From Paracoccaceae bacterium (lineage in GTDB: Bacteria > Pseudomonadota > Alphaproteobacteria > Rhodobacterales > Rhodobacteraceae): a stretch of 64,000 nucleotides of DNA. Each line of letters opens with the position of its first letter. Within the stretch, counting starts at the first letter, position 1. Positions 63,408-64,000 of this stretch are shown piece after piece. Below the pieces are notes generated by a model, which was given only the letters and a program-made list of their open reading frames with translations, had not been told where the DNA came from and searched no databases. Made by a program: the position numbers and the translations under genes. The DNA lies in assembly GCA_026710155.1 (NCBI GenBank), contig JAPORQ010000022.1, forward strand, positions 62,001-126,000, read 5' to 3'.

Positions 63408-63923
63408 ATGCGAGACCTGGTTGCTCTTACGTTCAAGGAAAAACAGCTTCAGAAATTGCTTGAAACTGAAATTTCCCTAAGGGGATACAAGCTGATCAGG
63501 TTGCGTTTTAGCGGAAATTCAAAGAAAACCCTCCAAATCATGGCTGAACGACCGGATGGAACCATGACTGTTGGAGACTGTACTGATTTATCCCATGCTT
63601 TATCCCCGCTATTGGATGTTGAGGATACGATCAATGAGGAATATTCGCTTGAAATATCATCACCGGGTATTGACCGACCACTCACCAAGCTGGAACATTT
63701 TGAGCAGTGGATTGGGTACAAGGCCAAGTTAGAGCTGAACCAGCCCCTTGATGGGCAAAGGAGATTCAAGGGAATTATCCAGTCTGCCAAAGGCTCAACG
63801 ATCATTTTGGATATGATTCCGGAACTGCTACATGTACAATTTTCCCAAATTGCCAAAGCCAACCTTGTCATGTCAGAAAAACTACTGAACCGACATCAGA
63901 AACAACGAATATTATCCGATTAA
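63408..63923 (+). CDS. rimP: Ribosome maturation factor RimP
   Basis: A 171-residue RimP needed for 30S subunit maturation. The N-terminal domain has LLETEISLRGYKLIRLRFSG, then VGDCTDLSHALSPLLDVEDT and the landmark YSLEISSPGIDRPLTKLEHF. The C-terminal Sm-like domain follows. It is 47 bases ahead of nusA, the standard rimP-nusA order. Confidence 0.96.
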   Translation: MRDLVALTFKEKQLQKLLETEISLRGYKLIRLRFSGNSKKTLQIMAERPDGTMTVGDCTDLSHALSPLLDVEDTINEEYSLEISSPGIDRPLTKLEHFEQWIGYKAKLELNQPLDGQRRFKGIIQSAKGSTIILDMIPELLHVQFSQIAKANLVMSEKLLNRHQKQRILSD

Positions 63924-63970
63924 CAAACAAATATGAGTTAAATTATCCCGAGGGATTCTGGAGAAAACAT

Positions 63971-64000
63971 ATGAGTCTTACGAGTGCAAATAGGTTTGAA
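63971..64000 (+). CDS. nusA: Transcription termination/antitermination factor NusA (first 10 codons)
   Basis: ATG at 63971 opens MSLTSANRFE and runs off the window. This matches the start of alphaproteobacterial NusA (S-x-x-S-A-N-R-x-E), and the position after rimP is where nusA belongs. A GGAG-like stretch lies in the 15 bases upstream. Confidence 0.85.
   Translation, partial: MSLTSANRFE

Noticed and set aside
1-64000. CRISPR array, tRNA or rRNA genes
   Set aside because: No regularly spaced repeat and no cloverleaf or rRNA-like sequence was recognised by eye; a covariance search would be needed to exclude a single tRNA.

Overview
The window looks like a chromosome segment of an AT-leaning alphaproteobacterium. 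The evidence is the gene content: grpE-hrcA next to rph-rdgB-hemW, dnaK-dnaJ behind an alphaproteobacterial RpoH-type promoter (CTTG-N18-CCTATAT), a frcR/frcBCA-type fructose ABC transporter, and rimP-nusA. Sulfonate catabolism, an osmolyte (ProXWV-type) transporter, a sulfatase and a DUF1611/DgcN enzyme would suit a marine or host-associated lifestyle. That lifestyle is inference; no species can be named from the sequence.

Layout. 0-2.3 kb (minus): dgcN-like fragment, then argJ-mutT. 2.3-4.0 kb: a remnant ORF, a 141-bp MITE-like element with perfect terminal repeats and a 10-bp target duplication, then a Panacea-domain antitoxin/small membrane protein pair. 4.0-8.4 kb (minus): a compact run of aldo/keto reductase, sulfatase, rutE-like nitroreductase and AbrB-type permease. 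8.4-11.7 kb is a gene graveyard: a broken retropepsin-like gene behind a small intact partner, IS630 and IS1634 remnants and a frameshifted LysR gene. 11.7-13.7 kb: a sugar-acid type dehydrogenase plus FAD oxidoreductase. 14.1-17.6 kb (minus): cysQ-kdsB, alkB and a ROK regulator, divergent from frcBCA (17.8-20.7 kb). 20.8-22.4 kb: a nitrilase-family enzyme and a hypothetical gene. 22.7-28.0 kb: dnaK-dnaJ followed by a sulfolactate-to-sulfoacetaldehyde module (slcC-like, comD, comE). 28.3-29.1 kb: a second Panacea/membrane pair. 29.2-31.2 kb: an apparently intact, GC-rich IS1634-like element. 31.7-35.4 kb (minus): proX-proV-proW type transporter.

35.5-42.7 kb is the most interesting region. 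It holds six co-directional, closely packed genes: ParB/sulfiredoxin-fold protein, PD-(D/E)XK nuclease, SNF2 helicase, second ParB/sulfiredoxin-fold protein, radical SAM enzyme with a vitamin-B12-binding-like N-terminus, and Hsp90-like GHKL ATPase. I know of no named system with this composition. It resembles a DNA-modification-plus-restriction or anti-phage locus, with some similarity in parts to the Dpd 7-deazaguanine system. After a ureohydrolase and mutS, 47.4-51.0 kb (minus) carries a second unknown cassette: a small unknown protein, a 672-residue PIN-domain protein and an ORC/Cdc6-like P-loop ATPase, joined by ATGA overlaps.

51.3-54.7 kb (minus): malonyl-CoA synthetase, grpE, hrcA. 54.9-57.7 kb: a hypothetical gene and a frameshifted ISNCY-family element separate hrcA from rph. 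57.9-62.8 kb: rph-rdgB-hemW, an AhpD-like protein, an OmpA-domain protein and an MlaC-like protein. 62.8-64.0 kb: a DUF1801 protein (minus), a strong terminator, rimP and the first codons of nusA. No tRNA, rRNA or CRISPR array was recognised by eye.
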